64,000 nucleotides of DNA from Phycisphaeraceae bacterium (GCA_020639155.1 JACKHF010000001.1:992001-1056000); one strand, 5' to 3'; shown: positions 51,171-61,392, numbered from the stretch's first letter. Translations and numbers: made by a program. Notes: a model not told the origin generated them from the letters alone.

Positions 51171-51899
51171 TCACGGACAGCCGGCGCTGTACTCGTTGCC
51201 ATAGCAGATGTAATCGAAGATATTCAGTGAGCCCGAGCTATCGCAGTCGGCATACGACGTGCCAGCTGAGTACTCGTTGCCGAAGCAGATGTAATCAAAG
51301 ATGTTCAGTGTTCCTGATCCGTCGCAGTCTGCGTAGCAGCCGCCATCCATCTGCACAAGAACATCATCCATCCCCCAGCCGCTGTCGGAGCCGCTGTCAA
51401 TGGAGACCGAGGTAAAGGGTGTCGAACTGACAATGCCAATAAAAGCACTCGCGTTGTTCCCCGATGGCCCTGCGGTGTAGGCCTGACCATTGATAAAGAT
51501 AGTCAGAGGCACCGAGTCCATGTCGGTGTAGTCAAATCCAATGGCGGTCCAAGTATCAGCACCATTCGCAGTCAGCGTCAGCATTGTGCCTACGTTGCCT
51601 TGATCAGTATCAAGATAGAAGTACTTCACACCGCCGGGCGTTGTGTTGAAAGCACCAAAGGCTGCGGCATCCTGGATCTTGATCGCGGTTGGGCTTGTCG
51701 CCATTGCGAACATGTTTGCGTTAAACGATGGCACCGCACCGCCGGAAGGATCTCCAATCACAGGATATGACTCTACATCATCCAGTTGTGAACTGGACGC
51801 AGCAGCAAGAAAAGATGCGCGATCAGTATACACCTGTGCCGATACAGCTGTCGCGCAGCCGAAAACAGCGAGTGTCAAAGCCAACTTTGAATGTGTCAT
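51171..51899 (-). CDS. Small secreted jelly-roll protein with dockerin-like tail
   Basis: 242 residues, one of the shortest in the array. Signal peptide 'LALTLAVFGCATAVSAQ'. One domain of about 165 residues: 'YTDRASFLAAASSSQLDDVE', 'GVKYFYLDTDQGNVGTMLTL', 'WTAIGFDYTDMDSVPLTIFI', 'SIDSGSDSGWGMDDVLVQ', resembling the PEP-CTERM-associated ligand domains that follow an 'F...E' start. The domain runs straight into the tail without a linker. GAGGAGA precedes the ATG. Confidence 0.83.
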   Translation of the reverse strand: MTHSKLALTLAVFGCATAVSAQVYTDRASFLAAASSSQLDDVESYPVIGDPSGGAVPSFNANMFAMATSPTAIKIQDAAAFGAFNTTPGGVKYFYLDTDQGNVGTMLTLTANGADTWTAIGFDYTDMDSVPLTIFINGQAYTAGPSGNNASAFIGIVSSTPFTSVSIDSGSDSGWGMDDVLVQMDGGCYADCDGSGTLNIFDYICFGNEYSAGTSYADCDSSGSLNIFDYICYGNEYSAGCP

Positions 51900-51948
51900 T
51901 TTTCTCTCCTCATATATGGGGTAAACTCACTCTCTCACTCACGTGCGC

Positions 51949-52824
51949 TTACGGACATCCAGCGCTGTACTCGTTGCCGAAGCAGATGTAATCGAAGATG
52001 TTCAGCGCACCCGAGCCGTCGCAGTCTGCGTACGACGTGCCCACTGAGTACTCGTTGCCGAAGCAGATATAGTCGAAGATGTTTAGTGCACCCGAGCCAT
52101 CGCAATCTGCGTAGCAGCCTGTGTCAGTCGCAACAAATGCGAGTGCTTGTGCCAGCATCCGGCCCCCATCGGTTCCGGATGACCACCACGCTGAGGTGCA
52201 GTTGCTTGAAGGCGGATAAAACCCGAGATCGACGCGCTTGGGATTTGCACCAACTGCAACCAGCGTTCTTCCATCGTTCCATTGAGCTATTTCTGTCGCG
52301 CCAACTTCCAGCAATGTCATGCTCGGACGGGACATCGAGGTCCCACCTGTAAATGTCGTCACGCTGTCCATGATTGGATGGGATGGATCAAGGATCTGAC
52401 CCAGCGACGCGTTACCGCCCTGATTTCCTGAGCGTGGCAGGATCACGTCATACCCGGTTGACCATCGTCCGGTCAATGATCGCTCTGCAGTCACAGAGCT
52501 GTTCGCAAAGGTCGCGACAACAACCCCGCCACCCGCATCGACGTAATCTGCAAGCACATTGCCAAGCGCTTCGCCGCTCTGGTAACTCAGATTTGACCAG
52601 GTAATAACCGCATCGTACTGCTGAAGCTCAGCAAGCGATGGTGTTTGTGTCATCACCTCGACATAACTCACCGAGGAAAATAATCCGGAACCAGCCAGCA
52701 TCTGCTGCACATCGGTAAACTGACATGAGGTTGGAGTCGCTGCGGCTGCAATAGCTACGTTGAGTTGTGCACGGACAGCCGATGTGCACGCAAGCGCAAC
52801 GACAGCACAGAGTGACCTTTTCAC
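51949..52824 (-). CDS. Secreted protein with ThuA/GATase-like domain and dockerin-like tail
   Basis: 291 residues from a GTG at 52824, 6 bases after GGAGA; the longer in-frame ATG at 52911 lacks a signal peptide at its front. Signal peptide 'LCAVVALACTSAVRAQ'. Body: 'LNVAIAAAATPTSCQFTDVQ', 'YDAVITWSNLSYQSGEALGN', 'VLADYVDAGGGVVVATFANS', 'GQILDPSHPIMDSVTTF', the order of a class I glutamine amidotransferase-like (ThuA-type) Rossmann domain, usually non-catalytic in extracellular proteins. Function unknown; possibly ligand binding. Confidence 0.75.
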   Translation of the reverse strand: MKRSLCAVVALACTSAVRAQLNVAIAAAATPTSCQFTDVQQMLAGSGLFSSVSYVEVMTQTPSLAELQQYDAVITWSNLSYQSGEALGNVLADYVDAGGGVVVATFANSSVTAERSLTGRWSTGYDVILPRSGNQGGNASLGQILDPSHPIMDSVTTFTGGTSMSRPSMTLLEVGATEIAQWNDGRTLVAVGANPKRVDLGFYPPSSNCTSAWWSSGTDGGRMLAQALAFVATDTGCYADCDGSGALNIFDYICFGNEYSVGTSYADCDGSGALNIFDYICFGNEYSAGCP

Positions 52825-52965
52825 GATAACTCTCCATTTCTCTTTTCTATCGTCTCGCGCGACCGCGCGGGAAACCCTTCCAGCATACCCGAACGACCCG
52901 GTGCTTGTCAATTAGCTTTTTTAGTCCAAAATCGACGCTTTGGCATACCAAATCTTTGCGCATCG

Positions 52966-55236
52966 TCACGGACACCCTGCCGCATACCCATTCCCGAAAC
53001 AGATGTAATCGAAGATGTTCAGCGCACCCGAGCCGTCGCAGTCAGCATACGACGTACCAGCCGAGTACTCGTTGCCGAAGCAGATGTAGTCGAAGATATT
53101 GAGCGAACCGGAACTGTCGCAATCGGCGTAGCAAGCACTGTCGCAACCAAACACAGCAAAGAACGGCGCAACAACACCGCCAGCGGATGTAAACGCACCG
53201 CCTGATGCGATATTGCCATTGCCAAGGACAGCCATTGCATATGGGCCTGTGTTTGTACTGGGTCCGAGCGCGATCCATTCTGCGCCATTCCATCGGGCAA
53301 GCGCAGATGTGTTCGGCTGTCCCTGGATGGTAAATGTACCGCTTGACAACACACTTCCATCCGGAAGGGTGGCTAGCGCAGTCACACCGAAACCGTTCCC
53401 TTCACCAAGTGGAAACCATGCTGAGCCATCCCATCGAGCGATGTGATTGGCTTGGACAGATCCTGCGATAATAAAAGCCCCTCCAGCAATGAGATCACCA
53501 TTTGGCAGTGATGCCAGTGCATTCACGTTTGCATTCATTCCATCGCCAAGAGCATACCACTCTTCGCCATCCCATCGAGCAATCCGACGTGCTGTCACGC
53601 CTCCTGCCTGCGTAAAAAAACCGCCAGCAATAAGATCGCCGTTTGGCATGACAGTCAGAACAAACGCGTTGCTCTGGAGTCCATCTCCCAGCGATGACCA
53701 TTCTTTTCCATCCCAACGCGCAACATGTCGCATGAGTGTGCCGCTGCCCGTTGACGTAAAAAATCCAGCTGCTACAACATCTCCATTTGGCATTGTGACC
53801 AGAGCTCGCACATGTGTGTCGAATCCGTCACCCATGGCGTGCCACGCTTTCCCGTCCCAGCGCGCAACATGGTGAACATCCACCGAGCCCGCGGTATGGA
53901 AGAAACCACCCGCAACAATGTCGCCGTTCACAAGGGTTGTGAGCGCACGAACTGTCCCGCTTGTACCTTCGCCGAGCGGATGCCATGCATTTCCATCCCA
54001 GCGTGCTACATGGTTTGCAGAGACACTTCCAGCCGAAACAAACTCGCCCCCAATGACAACATGCCCATTTGGCAGCGTCGTAATTGCGCGCACTTCACTG
54101 TCAATACCCGATACCAACGGCTGCCATTTGCTCCCGTCCCACTGCGCAACTCGAAGCGCTGCCGATTCTCCTGCGAGCCCGAAGTTGCCGCCCGCAACAA
54201 TGTTCCCATTCTCCGAAACCAGCGTTGTCCAGACAGCAGAGTCCATTCCACTGTCGATCGCGGTCCACGCAGACCCATCCCATCGTGCGATGCGATTTGC
54301 TGGATTTCCATCAGCAGTCGTAAACTCGCCTCCCACCACAAAGTCACCGTTTGGAAGAATCGAGATGGACCACGCCGTGTTATCCATGCCAGCACCAACT
54401 GCTGACCATGCAGTGCCATCCCATCGTGCTACGTGTAATGCTGTGTTGGTGCCAGTATGGCCAAACTCTCCCACTGCGACAATGTCGCCGTTCGGCAATA
54501 CTGCCAGATCATGCACATCACCATCTACACCATCACCGAGTGCGGTCCATGAAACCCCATTCCATCGTGCAACACGAGCAATAAAGGCACCATCAACCAG
54601 AGTGAAGCTGCCACCAGCAACAATATCTCCGCTTGGCATCTGTGCGAGTGCATGGATTTCACCATTTGTTGTACCATTTCCAAGTGCATGCCATGCAGTA
54701 CCATCCCAACGAGCAACATGGTTTACAGGAGATCCTGCTGCATTTGCAAACTCTCCACCTGCTATAACGTCGTCATTTGGAAGCACCAGAAGAGCATGAA
54801 CGTGGCTGCTCACACCCGTGCCAAAGCCGGACCATGACACCCCGTCCCATTGAGCAATGTGATTTACCAGCAATCCGCCAGCTGTTGTGAAATCACCTCC
54901 AACAACAAGATTGCCGTTCGTTAAAACTGCAACTGATCGAACACGACCATTCAGACCATCGCCGAGCGCTGTCCAAGACTGGGTAGCAGGATCAAAGACC
55001 ACAACCCCGTTCGCTGCAGTTGAGCCAGCAACATCAAACCATCCCCCCAGTACTAGCACTGGAGATTGTGGGCCTGCACCATCTCGGTCCCACCAGGCAC
55101 TCGCATTCACGTGGTTGTTAGCTCCGGGGAGATCCCCCGAGGAGATCCATCCAGGGTCAGGACATGTAAACTGAGCAGTTGCAGCTGTGCCGGCGGCTGC
55201 TACACATAGAAACTGCGCGAGATGTGCGAACTTCAT
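52966..55236 (-). CDS. Secreted ARWDG-repeat propeller protein with dockerin-like tail (1)
   Basis: 756 residues. Signal peptide 'LCVAAAGTAATA'. Thirteen repeats of about 45-50 residues with (I/V)ARWDG-xW-xLG...V-AL-(V/L)PNGD(I/L)VAGG-F--AG ('VARWDGTAWHALGNG', 'IHALAQMPSGDIVAGGSF'), likely two closed beta-propellers. The repeats are so alike that the gene probably expanded by duplication. The N-terminus has 'NNHVNASAWWDRDGAGPQSP', also present in altered form in the two upstream paralogues. AAGGAAG precedes the ATG. Possibly an adhesion or sugar-binding propeller. Confidence 0.88.
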   Translation of the reverse strand: MKFAHLAQFLCVAAAGTAATAQFTCPDPGWISSGDLPGANNHVNASAWWDRDGAGPQSPVLVLGGWFDVAGSTAANGVVVFDPATQSWTALGDGLNGRVRSVAVLTNGNLVVGGDFTTAGGLLVNHIAQWDGVSWSGFGTGVSSHVHALLVLPNDDVIAGGEFANAAGSPVNHVARWDGTAWHALGNGTTNGEIHALAQMPSGDIVAGGSFTLVDGAFIARVARWNGVSWTALGDGVDGDVHDLAVLPNGDIVAVGEFGHTGTNTALHVARWDGTAWSAVGAGMDNTAWSISILPNGDFVVGGEFTTADGNPANRIARWDGSAWTAIDSGMDSAVWTTLVSENGNIVAGGNFGLAGESAALRVAQWDGSKWQPLVSGIDSEVRAITTLPNGHVVIGGEFVSAGSVSANHVARWDGNAWHPLGEGTSGTVRALTTLVNGDIVAGGFFHTAGSVDVHHVARWDGKAWHAMGDGFDTHVRALVTMPNGDVVAAGFFTSTGSGTLMRHVARWDGKEWSSLGDGLQSNAFVLTVMPNGDLIAGGFFTQAGGVTARRIARWDGEEWYALGDGMNANVNALASLPNGDLIAGGAFIIAGSVQANHIARWDGSAWFPLGEGNGFGVTALATLPDGSVLSSGTFTIQGQPNTSALARWNGAEWIALGPSTNTGPYAMAVLGNGNIASGGAFTSAGGVVAPFFAVFGCDSACYADCDSSGSLNIFDYICFGNEYSAGTSYADCDGSGALNIFDYICFGNGYAAGCP

Positions 55237-55286
55237 AAAATGATCTTCCTTCTATGTCAATGGTTCAACAGCATTCCCAAATGCGC

Positions 55287-57656
55287 TTATGGGCAGCCTG
55301 CCGCATACGCATTCCCGAAACAGATGTAATCGAACACATTGAGTGAGCCCGAACCATCGCAGTCAGCATACAGCGTGGCAGCCGAGTACTCGTTGCCGAA
55401 GCAGATATAGTCGAAGATATTGAGCGAGCTGGAACTGTCGCAGTCGGCGTAGCAAGCACTGTCGCAACCATATGCAGCCAAGTGTGGCGAAAAAACGCCG
55501 GCGGCGGTTGCAAAGAGCCCCCCAGCGTACAAAGAACCATTGATACTGCAAAGATCGTTCACAAAGTCATCGAATCCACCATCAGCAGGTTGCCACACGG
55601 AACCGTCCCATCTGGCAAACCCATCCGCTACGATGCCACCAATGTTATCGAATATCCCAGCAACATAGAGATCGTTATTATGGAATGCAATTGCATCTAT
55701 TGCAATGTACTCAGAGACCGAAGGTAATCCAACAGCATGCCAGCTTAGTCCGTCCCATCGCGCGATGCTCCGTGCGGGGATGCCTCCAGCTAAATCAAAC
55801 CTGCCTGCAATAAACAGATCTGTTTCACGTACCGCCATATCATCTATAAGAGGGCTGGAGCTTGTTGTCGATACAACACCGCCGCTAACACTAACCCACG
55901 TTGTTCCATCCCAACGTGCTAGCCGACCAAGTGTTGGATCTGTAAGATACCCTGCAGCATACACATCTCCCTGCATCACAGCCAACCGTCTCACACTGCT
56001 TCCTTCCAGACCTGTCCCCATTGGTGCCCAGCTTCCACCATCCCATATCGCAATATTTATCGCGGATACCCCGTCGGCCGTATTAAAATCACCTCCGCAG
56101 ACCAGCTTGTCATCGTACACAGCCATGTCATAGACAATAACACCGCCAAGAGTTACACCCAATCCCGGATCACCAACCGTATGCCACTGGGTTCCGTCCC
56201 ATTGAGCAAGGCCATCGACAGGCGTTGCTCCAGCCAGTTCAAAGTTGCCACCAACATAGAGACTTCCTGCAAAGACCTGAATGTCATAGACCCTCCCCGA
56301 AGTAGGATCGGTAACTCCGCCGCCAAGAGCCTCCCATGTGTTTCCATTCCACACACCAATGTTATTTAGCACAGTTTCACCAGCAGACGCAAAGCCTCCA
56401 CCGACTATCAGCGTGCCGTTGTATGTATCAATAACGTTGACGATATCATCAAGCGAGTCGCCATCACCCAAAGCGACCCAGTTTGATCCGTCCCACGCGG
56501 CGATCCTGCTTGCAGGCCGATCCTCTGCAAAGGTAAAATCGCCACCACATAACAGCATACCGTTCCATGCCCGTATCACGTCGTGGTCATAAGATGTTCC
56601 ATCGCCCACAGGATGCCATGACGAGCCATCCCACCGTGCAACACTGTTTGCAGCAACACCATCGATCGAATCGAATGATCCCGCGATATGCGCCTGACCG
56701 TTATAGCTTGTTACAGATGCAATACCAGGTGAGTTTCTGCCACCGGTTAGGTCATTTGGTATCTCGGTCCATGCGTTGCCATCCCATTTCGCAAGCTTTG
56801 CCCCGCCGGTAGGCGTCGAGATGTTGCCCACAACATAAAGATCGTTTCCTATGACAGCAGCGTCTCGTGCGTTGCCGTTGTATGTTGGGAACTCCTGCAC
56901 CCATGTCGAACCGTTCCACGCAACAATGCCGGATGATTCAATAGAACCGGCAAAGGTAAACGTGCCACACACGATAAGCTTGTTGTCATATACAGTAAGT
57001 CGGCGCACATTTGGAGCACTGGTTCCGCTGAGTCCTCCCTGCACCGGCTGCCATGATGTGCCACTCCAACGAGCAATATTGTTCAGAACAACACCACCTG
57101 CTGAATCAAACCTGCCTCCAGCATACAGCGAACCATTGTACGATGCAATGCTGTACACCAAGCCACTTGATGTCGTATCACGAACGAGGGATGCGCCAAG
57201 GCGTGACCAAGCCGAGCCATCCCATTGAAGCACCTGACCAGCGCCCTTTTGAAGCACGCTATCGTAAAGATCGCCGGCAACGGTGAGAACACCGTTATGC
57301 ACCGTAACATCCCACGCGGTCCCTTGTCTGCCATTCTCTGAGTATCCATCACCAAGCGCATACCACTGAGCACCATCCCATGCAGCGATACTTGTTGCAG
57401 CCACTCCACCAGCAGCTAAAAACACGCCACAGACAACAAGATGCTCTTGCATCGGTCCGGAACCATCAGGATCCCAAGATGCAAACTCGTGGGCATAAAC
57501 ATCACCACCACCCGAAATACCGCGAAATCCCGCTTGGCCCCAGGCTGGTTCAAGCCACTGCTCCACACACTGCGCATGTACCGATGTGGTTTGTGCACAA
57601 GCGACGCAGAATGAACATATCACCAGCACTGCAGCACGATTCGAACACGTCTTCAT
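55287..57656 (-). CDS. Secreted ARWDG-repeat propeller protein with dockerin-like tail (2)
   Basis: 789 residues, closely related to the 52966 product. Signal peptide 'AAVLVICSFCVACAQTTSVH'. Again thirteen repeats ('IARWSGTSWQPVQGG', 'VARWDGSSWHPVGDG', 'LIVGGGFASAGE'), with slightly longer spacing because names such as 'VYDIQVFAGSLYVGGNF' replace the PNGD phrase. The start is ATG 57656 with AAAGGAT upstream; the open frame to 57878 is the out-of-frame shadow of the neighbouring tail module. It begins 37 bases after the stop of 57694, so these genes are likely co-transcribed. Confidence 0.88.
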   Translation of the reverse strand: MKTCSNRAAVLVICSFCVACAQTTSVHAQCVEQWLEPAWGQAGFRGISGGGDVYAHEFASWDPDGSGPMQEHLVVCGVFLAAGGVAATSIAAWDGAQWYALGDGYSENGRQGTAWDVTVHNGVLTVAGDLYDSVLQKGAGQVLQWDGSAWSRLGASLVRDTTSSGLVYSIASYNGSLYAGGRFDSAGGVVLNNIARWSGTSWQPVQGGLSGTSAPNVRRLTVYDNKLIVCGTFTFAGSIESSGIVAWNGSTWVQEFPTYNGNARDAAVIGNDLYVVGNISTPTGGAKLAKWDGNAWTEIPNDLTGGRNSPGIASVTSYNGQAHIAGSFDSIDGVAANSVARWDGSSWHPVGDGTSYDHDVIRAWNGMLLCGGDFTFAEDRPASRIAAWDGSNWVALGDGDSLDDIVNVIDTYNGTLIVGGGFASAGETVLNNIGVWNGNTWEALGGGVTDPTSGRVYDIQVFAGSLYVGGNFELAGATPVDGLAQWDGTQWHTVGDPGLGVTLGGVIVYDMAVYDDKLVCGGDFNTADGVSAINIAIWDGGSWAPMGTGLEGSSVRRLAVMQGDVYAAGYLTDPTLGRLARWDGTTWVSVSGGVVSTTSSSPLIDDMAVRETDLFIAGRFDLAGGIPARSIARWDGLSWHAVGLPSVSEYIAIDAIAFHNNDLYVAGIFDNIGGIVADGFARWDGSVWQPADGGFDDFVNDLCSINGSLYAGGLFATAAGVFSPHLAAYGCDSACYADCDSSSSLNIFDYICFGNEYSAATLYADCDGSGSLNVFDYICFGNAYAAGCP

Positions 57657-57693
57657 GCAAATATCCTTTGCCTTATACCTTGAGTTCACAAGC

Positions 57694-59061
57694 TTATGGA
57701 CACCCAGCTGCATACGCATTGCCGAAACAGATGTAATCGAACACATTGAGTGAGCCCGAGCCATCGCAGTCAGCGTACGACGTACCCGCAACGTACTCGT
57801 TGCCGAAGCAGATATAGTCAAAAATGTTGAGCGAACCGGAACTGTCGCAGTCGGCGTAGCAGGTATCGCAGGCTTCATATCGCGCGATCCCCGTCGCGCT
57901 CAGACCGCCGATCTCTGCAAAGTTCCCCATGATGTACAGGCCCGTTGAGTGTGCTCCAAGCCCGAACACAGACGGGAATCCGCCGGAGATTGACGGTATT
58001 GCGGAGTTGACACCGCCCAGCAGCGGCACCCATGTGCCATTCTCAAGGCGCGAGATATACCCAACGTTCGGCTGTGCTGTGCCCGCTTGATAGAGCGCCG
58101 GCCCAGTGCCATCATCAAAGACCGCGAGCGCTGTGCCTCGACCGCCGCTTTGCTGCCCGACTGCGTTCCATGTCGAGCCGTCCCACTTTGCGGTCTCCCA
58201 GTCAAAGAACCCCGGGCCAACAAGTCTGTCTCCAGTCACATAGAGTGCAGACCCGCTTCCGTCGTCGAACGTTGCAAATGCGGAGATTTGCGCAAGTGCA
58301 TCCACACCAATGAGCGAGCCAACCGCCTCCCATGCGTTGCCGTTCCATGCGCCGACCAATGGACCTGACGTCCCACCGATGGAATCGAATCGCCCGCCAG
58401 CAAAGAGTTTTTCGCCGGCGCCGTCGTTATGCACATGGAGTGCGAACACATTTGGCGAGAAACTGCCGACGATACCCGAGCCCAGCGAGTTCCACGTTGT
58501 GCCGGTGTACGCTGCAATGCCATTGGCACCAATGACTGTGCCGACATCAGTAAATGAACCACCGACAACGAGCGAGTTGCCATACTCGGTCATTGCCCAG
58601 ACAGCTGGCGCGCCAGCCTGCGACTGGAATCCAGTACCGAGTGAGTGCCACGCTGTGCCGTCCCAACGAGCAAGGCTCTTTGTGTCCGCAACCGCGCCGG
58701 CTGCAGCGTAAAACCCGCCAACGTACAGACTCTCGCCGGTGCCAAAGTCCATCACAGCGAAGCAGGTCAGAAACTGGTTTGTTGTGCCGGTGGTAATGCC
58801 GGTCCCAACCGACGAGAACGTTCCTGTATCGGCGTTCCATCGTGCGAGCCATTTTCTGCCGCCGATATTCTGAGACGATCCGCCGATGTAGAACTGCTCT
58901 CCAGTACCATCATCCCACGAGATGATCGGCTGAAGATACCCTCCCACAACCGCCGGCTGGCCTGTGAAGGTCTCGTACGATGGCACACACACCTGCGCAT
59001 GAGCGTTTCCGGCCACCAGTAAAAGAGTCCCGAGTGTGAATGTGGCGTGACGAGTTTGCAT
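57694..59061 (-). CDS. Secreted ARWDG-repeat propeller protein with dockerin-like tail (3)
   Basis: 455 residues, the third adjacent member of the propeller group, with about six repeats ('SLARWDGTAWHSLG', 'LVVGGSFTDVGTVIGANGIA', 'LVGAWNGNAWEAVG', 'ETAKWDGSTWNAVG'), a length that would make a single propeller. Signal peptide 'FTLGTLLLVAGNAHAQ'. GGAGAG is 8 bases before the ATG at 59061, preferred to the ATGs at 59079 and 59154. The upstream gap is 240 bp, so a promoter for the three-gene propeller block may lie there. Confidence 0.87.
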   Translation of the reverse strand: MQTRHATFTLGTLLLVAGNAHAQVCVPSYETFTGQPAVVGGYLQPIISWDDGTGEQFYIGGSSQNIGGRKWLARWNADTGTFSSVGTGITTGTTNQFLTCFAVMDFGTGESLYVGGFYAAAGAVADTKSLARWDGTAWHSLGTGFQSQAGAPAVWAMTEYGNSLVVGGSFTDVGTVIGANGIAAYTGTTWNSLGSGIVGSFSPNVFALHVHNDGAGEKLFAGGRFDSIGGTSGPLVGAWNGNAWEAVGSLIGVDALAQISAFATFDDGSGSALYVTGDRLVGPGFFDWETAKWDGSTWNAVGQQSGGRGTALAVFDDGTGPALYQAGTAQPNVGYISRLENGTWVPLLGGVNSAIPSISGGFPSVFGLGAHSTGLYIMGNFAEIGGLSATGIARYEACDTCYADCDSSGSLNIFDYICFGNEYVAGTSYADCDGSGSLNVFDYICFGNAYAAGCP

Positions 59062-59301
59062 GTGTTGATCTCTCCGCATCACCAGACTGCACAACACCCC
59101 AGCAGGAAACACACCTGCTGAGGTTCTGGCGAAGACAGCTTCAGAACCATCCAAGGTACCCGAAATGCAATGGAATCACAACAACGTTTGAAGCGATTTC
59201 GGCATAGATATGACTGTATCTGGGCAACAATCCGGACCTACGACGACACAACCACATGCACCGAAGACGCCAAGGAGATGCTGGTGGTCCGGCGTTGGTA
59301 C

Positions 59302-61173
59302 TTATTGACAACCGCCTGCGTACGCGTTTCCATAGCAGATATAGTCGAAGATGTTCAGCGAGCCACTGCTATCGCAATCTGCGTATGCTGCAGAACCCGC
59401 GTACGCATTGCCATAACAGATGTAGTCAAAGATATTTAGTGTGCCGGAGTTGTCGCAGTCGGCGTAGCAGTAGCTGCCATCCTGCGGCATCACGACAAAC
59501 TGGTTGATAACCTCTGGATTGAGCGCAGCGATCGCAGACGGGTTCGCCAATAGCGTTGGTTCGTCGTACCACGGAATGCCCCATGTCGTCACTGTCAGCG
59601 CCTGCGTGACGGGATCGATCTCGAACTCGGTCCAGCCGAATGTGTTCGTTGCGGTATAGCCACCCTGCAGGAGCGTCGCGCTGATCGGTGAGTTCTGAAG
59701 TCCGAGCGTGTCGTACGCGTACGCCTGAAGCTGCGTGTTGATCAGCGATGTCATGACTGCTTCCTGCTCCACAGGCGACATCGCAAGATACTGCGCAAGC
59801 GAGGGAACACCGGGAAATCCGAACTGGTTTGCAAGCCCGACGACTGTCGGCCCGAACGGCGCTGCGTACGCAACCGATCCCGTGGTCACCTCGAAGCTGT
59901 TCGTGAATATCTGCGTTGTGCCTGGGCCGAGGGTGTATGTCAGGTTGTTGATCAGCGTGCCGTGGATGTCTGCTGCAATAAAGACAACGTTCTCAATGTC
60001 GTTGTCGTCGATGAACTTCAGCAGTTCAGTCCGCTCGGCAGCGTACCCCTCGAATCGATCGGACGCTGCCAGCACGCCAAGGTTCTGGATCGGCTCAGGC
60101 ACGCAGACAAGCTTCCATGTCACACCGCTTTGCTGCGCTGCGAGCAGATCTGCCTTTATCTCTGCAAGTTGCACAGCACCAAGCATCGTCCGCGTTGGAT
60201 CGAATGACGCAACAAGAAACCCGATGACCTGCACTGGATCGAGCGGATCCGTCACACCCGGCAGTTCCTCATCACGGAACGAGCGGGCATCAGCAACTAT
60301 CACCGCTGCATCGCGCCCGTATGTGCGGGACCGATAGAGCTTCGCTTTGTTCTCTGTGCGCGGATCCCCTGTCATGCCGTACTGCTCATCGAGCATCGGG
60401 TGATACTCGGTGAACGCTGCGATCCCATTCGTGTACAGCACCGTCTCGTTGATGAACGCACCGGGATCATTCGCAAATCGGGGATCCGAGCTTGGGTGAG
60501 CACCGCCCGCAAAGTCGTTGGTGACCTCGTGGTCATCGATCATCGCGAGCATTGCGCAGGTTGCACGAAGATCCGCGAGCGTGTTGAGCCCGAACCGCTC
60601 CGAAAGTGTCTCCCGATGCTTAGCGCGAAAATCAGGAAGTGTCAGACATTGCGGGATATTCACCTGTGGCGACGCAACGTCTGCATAGATCGTGTCGCCA
60701 AGCGCGATCCACAGATCCAGATCACGCTCGGGCACGTTCTTCACAGCGGGATATGACGAGAGCTCGCCACGCCAGTCGCCACTGACACCAACGCGAAGCC
60801 CGAGCGGATGACGGTTTGCGCCATCCGCGGGCGTGAGAAACGTGCCGACCGTTGTGATGCTGTTGTTTGTTGCACGGAAGTAGTAGGTTGTGTTGGGCAC
60901 GAGAACATGTGTCTCCACCTTTGCTGGAACGATCGTGTCCGTCACCGCGACCGTGTGTGTATCGATGATGTTTGCAAAGTTTGCATCGGTCGCAAGCTCG
61001 AACACAACATCGCCGGGCGCATCAGCTCTTGCCCACAGCACGACGCTGGTGGGTGTTGCGTCGCCGCTGGCAATGCCCGATGGCAGGATCCCGGGTTGAC
61101 CACAGGCGATCGAAACCCCAGTGCCAAGCACGAATAGTGCAAGGCTGCTGTACTTTACTCCGGGACCTGCCAT
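59302..61173 (-). CDS. Secreted PhoD-type alkaline phosphatase with dockerin-like tail
   Basis: 623 residues. PhoD enzymes are calcium/iron phosphodiesterases and monoesterases that release phosphate outside the cell. Signal peptide ends near 'VSIACG'. An N-terminal fibronectin-like domain ('GIASGDATPTSVVLWARADA', 'HVLVPNTTYYFRA', about 34-115) precedes the metallophosphatase core: 'LRVGVSGDWRG' (about 126-136), 'LWIALGDTIYADV' (about 154-166), 'AMIDDHEVTNDF' (about 210-221), 'VVFIAADIHGTLIN' (about 390-403). GGAGAG lies 7 bases before the ATG. The tail ends GCQ and has ICYGN in both halves. It could supply phosphate from surface-bound esters. Confidence 0.93.
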   Translation of the reverse strand: MAGPGVKYSSLALFVLGTGVSIACGQPGILPSGIASGDATPTSVVLWARADAPGDVVFELATDANFANIIDTHTVAVTDTIVPAKVETHVLVPNTTYYFRATNNSITTVGTFLTPADGANRHPLGLRVGVSGDWRGELSSYPAVKNVPERDLDLWIALGDTIYADVASPQVNIPQCLTLPDFRAKHRETLSERFGLNTLADLRATCAMLAMIDDHEVTNDFAGGAHPSSDPRFANDPGAFINETVLYTNGIAAFTEYHPMLDEQYGMTGDPRTENKAKLYRSRTYGRDAAVIVADARSFRDEELPGVTDPLDPVQVIGFLVASFDPTRTMLGAVQLAEIKADLLAAQQSGVTWKLVCVPEPIQNLGVLAASDRFEGYAAERTELLKFIDDNDIENVVFIAADIHGTLINNLTYTLGPGTTQIFTNSFEVTTGSVAYAAPFGPTVVGLANQFGFPGVPSLAQYLAMSPVEQEAVMTSLINTQLQAYAYDTLGLQNSPISATLLQGGYTATNTFGWTEFEIDPVTQALTVTTWGIPWYDEPTLLANPSAIAALNPEVINQFVVMPQDGSYCYADCDNSGTLNIFDYICYGNAYAGSAAYADCDSSGSLNIFDYICYGNAYAGGCQ

Positions 61174-61358
61174 CTGCCGCTCTCCTCTCTCTTTCTCTCA
61201 AAGATGTCGTCGCTGTTCGTTTGCGACCACATCAGATTACCATATTTGTCTGCCTCCGTGTGCTATTGTGCAGTGAAGATTGTGTGATGGGAACGTCAAA
61301 GATTCGCACAAAGGTACACGCATCGGCTCGTACTGTGGAGTTCTCCAAGCTTGAGGAA

Positions 61359-61392
61359 TGAAAAACCCCCATCTGAAATCCAGACGGGGGCT
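61359..61392 (-). terminator. Rho-independent terminator after the 61442 gene
   Basis: Stem cccccatctg (61366-61375) with cagacggggg (61381-61390), one A-C mismatch, followed on the minus strand by five T residues and C. It lies 50 bases after the stop. Confidence 0.82.

Noticed and set aside
51146..53102. Plus-strand frames rich in Arg/Cys/Ser (RCRSRC-type products) opposite the tails
   Set aside because: They are antisense shadows of the conserved tail DNA: they recur at every tail, lack ribosome sites and have unnatural composition.
57657..57878. N-terminal extension of the 55287 product
   Set aside because: It overlaps the tail of the neighbouring gene in another frame and has no signal peptide; the ATG at 57656 has a ribosome site and a signal peptide.
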